Of a DNA stretch of 9,251 nucleotides, positions 7,427 through 9,251 are shown piece after piece. Position numbers and translations under genes: made by a program. The stretch covers positions 7,191 through 16,441 of the forward strand of contig DIHI01000165.1 in NCBI GenBank assembly GCA_002420085.1, given 5' to 3'. Position 1 is the first letter of the stretch. The number at the start of each line of letters is the position of its first letter. Source of the stretch: Lysobacterales bacterium UBA5700. Its GTDB lineage: Bacteria > Pseudomonadota > Gammaproteobacteria > Xanthomonadales > Xanthomonadaceae. Under the pieces are notes generated by a model. It worked only from the letters and a program-made list of their open reading frames with translations. It did not search any database and was not told the origin of the DNA.

Positions 7427-7440
7427 ATCCGGACAGCACG

Positions 7441-9251
7441 GTGATGGTCAGATGGCCCAACCCTACGTCGCTAACCAGGCTCTACCGCCGGCTGTCCGAG
7501 GCCATGCTACCCGAGGCCATGCTGCCCGGCGTCTTGTGCCTGCTGGCCAGTCTCATCCTGCTGGTCCATGCAGTCTGGCGTGAACCGGAAACCGTGGTGG
7601 TCGCGATCCTGGGCAAGCAGACCATCGCCCTGCCGCCGTACCAGGTCAATACCGACCGCGACCGCCTGCTCGGCCTGGTGTTTCAGCCACTGTGTCCGCC
7701 GCCGGACCGGCTCGACCCCCTGCTCGACCCGGCACCGACCCTGGCCGACTGCTCGGCACCCGACCCGGACAGCGGCGCGGTGAGCGTCGTCCTGCCCGCC
7801 GACCTGCGGCTGGCTGGCCGGCGGATCGAACCGGACCAGGCGATGGCCCTGCTGCACGCCTGGGCGGCGCGTGCCGAAGCGCGCGGCTGGCCGCGCTACT
7901 GGCTGCCACCCGAGCCCGAGCCCAGTCCGGGCGCGCCACGTCCGGACACCTCTGTCAGCGGCGGCATCAGACTCGACGGGCGCCACCTGCGCATCGTGCC
8001 GGCCGAGGGCATCACCGGCGATCAATTGCGTCTGGCCCTGCACGAGGCCAGCCTGGCCGAGCAGGATGCGGCCAGCGGCTGTCGGCTCGGCACCGGCGCC
8101 TGGCGCGAGATTCACTGCCTACCGCCGGTGAAGGCCGACCCGCGCTCCGCCCCCCGAACCGACACCCTGGCCAAACGAAGTCCGAGCGACCCGGCCTGGG
8201 CGGCCGTGCCGAGCGCCCTGCGCCACTCCGGTCTGGTCAGCGATATCAGCGTGCTGCAACGCCGTCACCACGGACGGGGCCGGAGTCGAATCGTGATCGT
8301 CGGACTGGATTCGCCGGACCCGCCTGCACCGACCGCCACCGAGCAGAGCCGACCACCGTCCGAGCAAACAACCGAGGGTTTGACCGAGACCATGGCCTCG
8401 GCCATGGCCGAGGCATTGATCGGTGAGCAGCAGGACCGTCTGCACCTGGTACGTGGCCTGGAAAGTGCCGAGGTGATCCGTCTGCGCCGCCGGATGGCCG
8501 ACCCTGCCCTGACCCGTTCGACGCTCCCCTGGAACCTGTACAGCCGCAGCGGCGACCGCAGCCTATGGCTGGTCGCCAACCCGGCCCTGGACGGTAGCAC
8601 CCGCGCCTGGCTGTTGAATCAGGTCCGCTGCGCCCTGAACGATGCCAACACGTTCGACCGACTCAGCGGCAGCCCGGCTTACAGCCTGCTGCCGCCGGTG
8701 CATGGGCCGGTCCGGTTTGCCCAACGACCGAGCAGACGCGACTGCCAGACCCTGGCTGAACGCACCCCCGATAGCGAACCCACCGCCCTGCAACCGCTGC
8801 TGACCCACAGCTACTGGGGCCAGCCTGCGCGCCAGATCCATACCCTGTCCGGACTGGAGCACCTGCTGAAGCTCCGCATCACCTCGGTCGAACAGTTCCA
8901 GCGGCAACGCGAGCGCGGCAACTACAGCCTGTCGATGCTGGCAGTGGTGGCCGATGACAGCAGCCATCCGAGTCGGGTGCTGGCTGACAATCTGCCGATC
9001 TGGTTTACCCCTGAGAGCGCCGGCACGACCGGTACACGGCACCCCCTGGTCGTCCGTGCCCAGGCCCTGGCGGCGAAGGAACTGGCGGCCGACAGCAGCG
9101 ATCCGGCCACCGACCCGACCCGTGGCACGACACACCAACAGGCGCTGGCCCAGTTGCTGGCTGATCTCGACGAGTACATGGTGCCGATCAGCAGCCCACC
9201 GCGCTGGTTCGCCCTGCGCCATGACCTGACCGGCTGGGACAGCTACGCCGA
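7441..9251 (+). CDS. Membrane-anchored protein resembling family 5 solute-binding proteins (3' end beyond window)
   Basis: The frame is open for 603 codons to the window edge. The N-terminus is basic (RWPNPTSLTRLYRRLSE), followed by a hydrophobic helix at about 28-46 without a clear cleavage site, so I read it as a signal anchor with the body outside the membrane. The body follows the order of SBP_bac_5 (DppA/OppA-type) proteins: VVVAILGKQTIALPP then GLVFQPLC; VVLPADLRLAGRRIEPDQAM (116-134) in place of the 'LR-gv-f-dG-p-ta-Dv' motif; LWLVANPALDGSTRAWLLNQ (375-394) before ALNDANTF and PAYSLLPP (412-419); and LLKLRITSVEQFQRQRERGN (475-494) before YSLSML. All are weak matches, so ligand and transport role are unknown. 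The start may instead be ATG 7444, or ATG 7369, which would add 24 residues. It is divergent from the giant ATPase gene. Confidence 0.7.
   Translation, partial: MMVRWPNPTSLTRLYRRLSEAMLPEAMLPGVLCLLASLILLVHAVWREPETVVVAILGKQTIALPPYQVNTDRDRLLGLVFQPLCPPPDRLDPLLDPAPTLADCSAPDPDSGAVSVVLPADLRLAGRRIEPDQAMALLHAWAARAEARGWPRYWLPPEPEPSPGAPRPDTSVSGGIRLDGRHLRIVPAEGITGDQLRLALHEASLAEQDAASGCRLGTGAWREIHCLPPVKADPRSAPRTDTLAKRSPSDPAWAAVPSALRHSGLVSDISVLQRRHHGRGRSRIVIVGLDSPDPPAPTATEQSRPPSEQTTEGLTETMASAMAEALIGEQQDRLHLVRGLESAEVIRLRRRMADPALTRSTLPWNLYSRSGDRSLWLVANPALDGSTRAWLLNQVRCALNDANTFDRLSGSPAYSLLPPVHGPVRFAQRPSRRDCQTLAERTPDSEPTALQPLLTHSYWGQPARQIHTLSGLEHLLKLRITSVEQFQRQRERGNYSLSMLAVVADDSSHPSRVLADNLPIWFTPESAGTTGTRHPLVVRAQALAAKELAADSSDPATDPTRGTTHQQALAQLLADLDEYMVPISSPPRWFALRHDLTGWDSYA
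7498..7527. repeat. Tandem 15-bp duplication near the 5' end of the plus-strand gene
   Basis: GAGGCCATGCT(A/G)CCC occurs twice in a row with one base difference, encoding EAMLP twice (residues 20-29) just before the hydrophobic helix. It is in frame and looks like a recent small duplication. Each copy also contains an in-frame ATG, giving two more possible starts. Confidence 0.85.

Larger units (their letters stand above)
7340..7440. promoter_or_regulatory. Divergent intergenic region between the two genes
   Basis: These 101 bases separate two divergent starts and must hold promoter elements for one or both genes unless the plus gene starts earlier, at 7369. No good -35/-10 pair is visible. 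The best -10-like hexamer for the minus gene is TAGCAT (7374 to 7369, four of six matches) with no matching -35. Two small inverted repeats are present: TGCTAGCA (7370-7377) and GCCCG-ATC-CGGGC (7388-7400), possible operator half-sites. Confidence 0.45.

Noticed and set aside
7369..7443. ATG at 7369 as the preferred start of the plus-strand gene
   Set aside because: It is in frame and possible, but no ribosome binding site precedes it and it would leave only 29 bases between the divergent starts. The AAGGAG at 7421 favours the later start, though not firmly.
7507..8115. Minus-strand 202-codon frame opposite the plus-strand gene
   Set aside because: It overlaps the binding-protein-like gene completely, and its product is low-complexity. 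The plus frame has the hydrophobic helix and family-like order.

Overview
The window is GC-rich bacterial DNA (roughly 70% G+C by eye). It holds two divergently transcribed protein genes that face away from a 101-base intergenic gap. Both run off the window edges, so neither stop codon is visible. Codon use is strongly biased to G or C in third position (CTG, GCC, CCG, CAG, CGC), and a clear AAGGA ribosome binding site precedes one start, which fits a high-GC bacterium. A Gram-negative proteobacterium is my guess, possibly a halophilic or purple-sulfur type because lysine is so scarce, but nothing here fixes the taxonomy.

Positions 1-7339 (minus strand) are one uninterrupted reading frame of at least 2,446 codons. 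Read from its N-terminus the protein shows: a short helical leader; about ten beta-propeller-like strand repeats (about residues 60-940), interrupted by a helical insert with a pentapeptide repeat and a Ser/Glu tract; a long alpha-helical stretch (about 957-1328); a beta-sandwich-like segment (about 1335-1428); a region resembling a degenerate CHAT/caspase-like fold (about 1458-1656); an HTH and a winged-HTH-like segment (about 1673-1793); a small helical segment resembling an effector-associated domain (about 1808-1880); a Pro-Thr linker; and a STAND/AAA-type P-loop ATPase with Walker A at 2039-2047 and Walker B at 2129-2136, followed by a C-terminal helical/winged part cut by the window edge. 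Only the ATPase is clear from motifs. The other assignments are pattern-based readings.

Positions 7441-9251 (plus strand) encode at least 603 residues: a basic N-terminus, one hydrophobic helix, then a body whose strand and helix order resembles family 5 extracellular solute-binding proteins (oligopeptide/dipeptide-binding type), but very divergent and probably membrane-anchored.

The pairing suggests a sensor and switch arrangement: a membrane-tethered, ligand-binding-like protein outside the cytoplasmic membrane and a giant cytoplasmic propeller-ATPase protein. The giant protein's architecture resembles that of NTP-dependent conflict or signalling proteins. This functional link is inference from divergent adjacency only. 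I saw no RNA genes, insertion sequences, CRISPR arrays or terminators. The many long open frames on the plus strand over 1-7339 are antisense artefacts of the giant gene.
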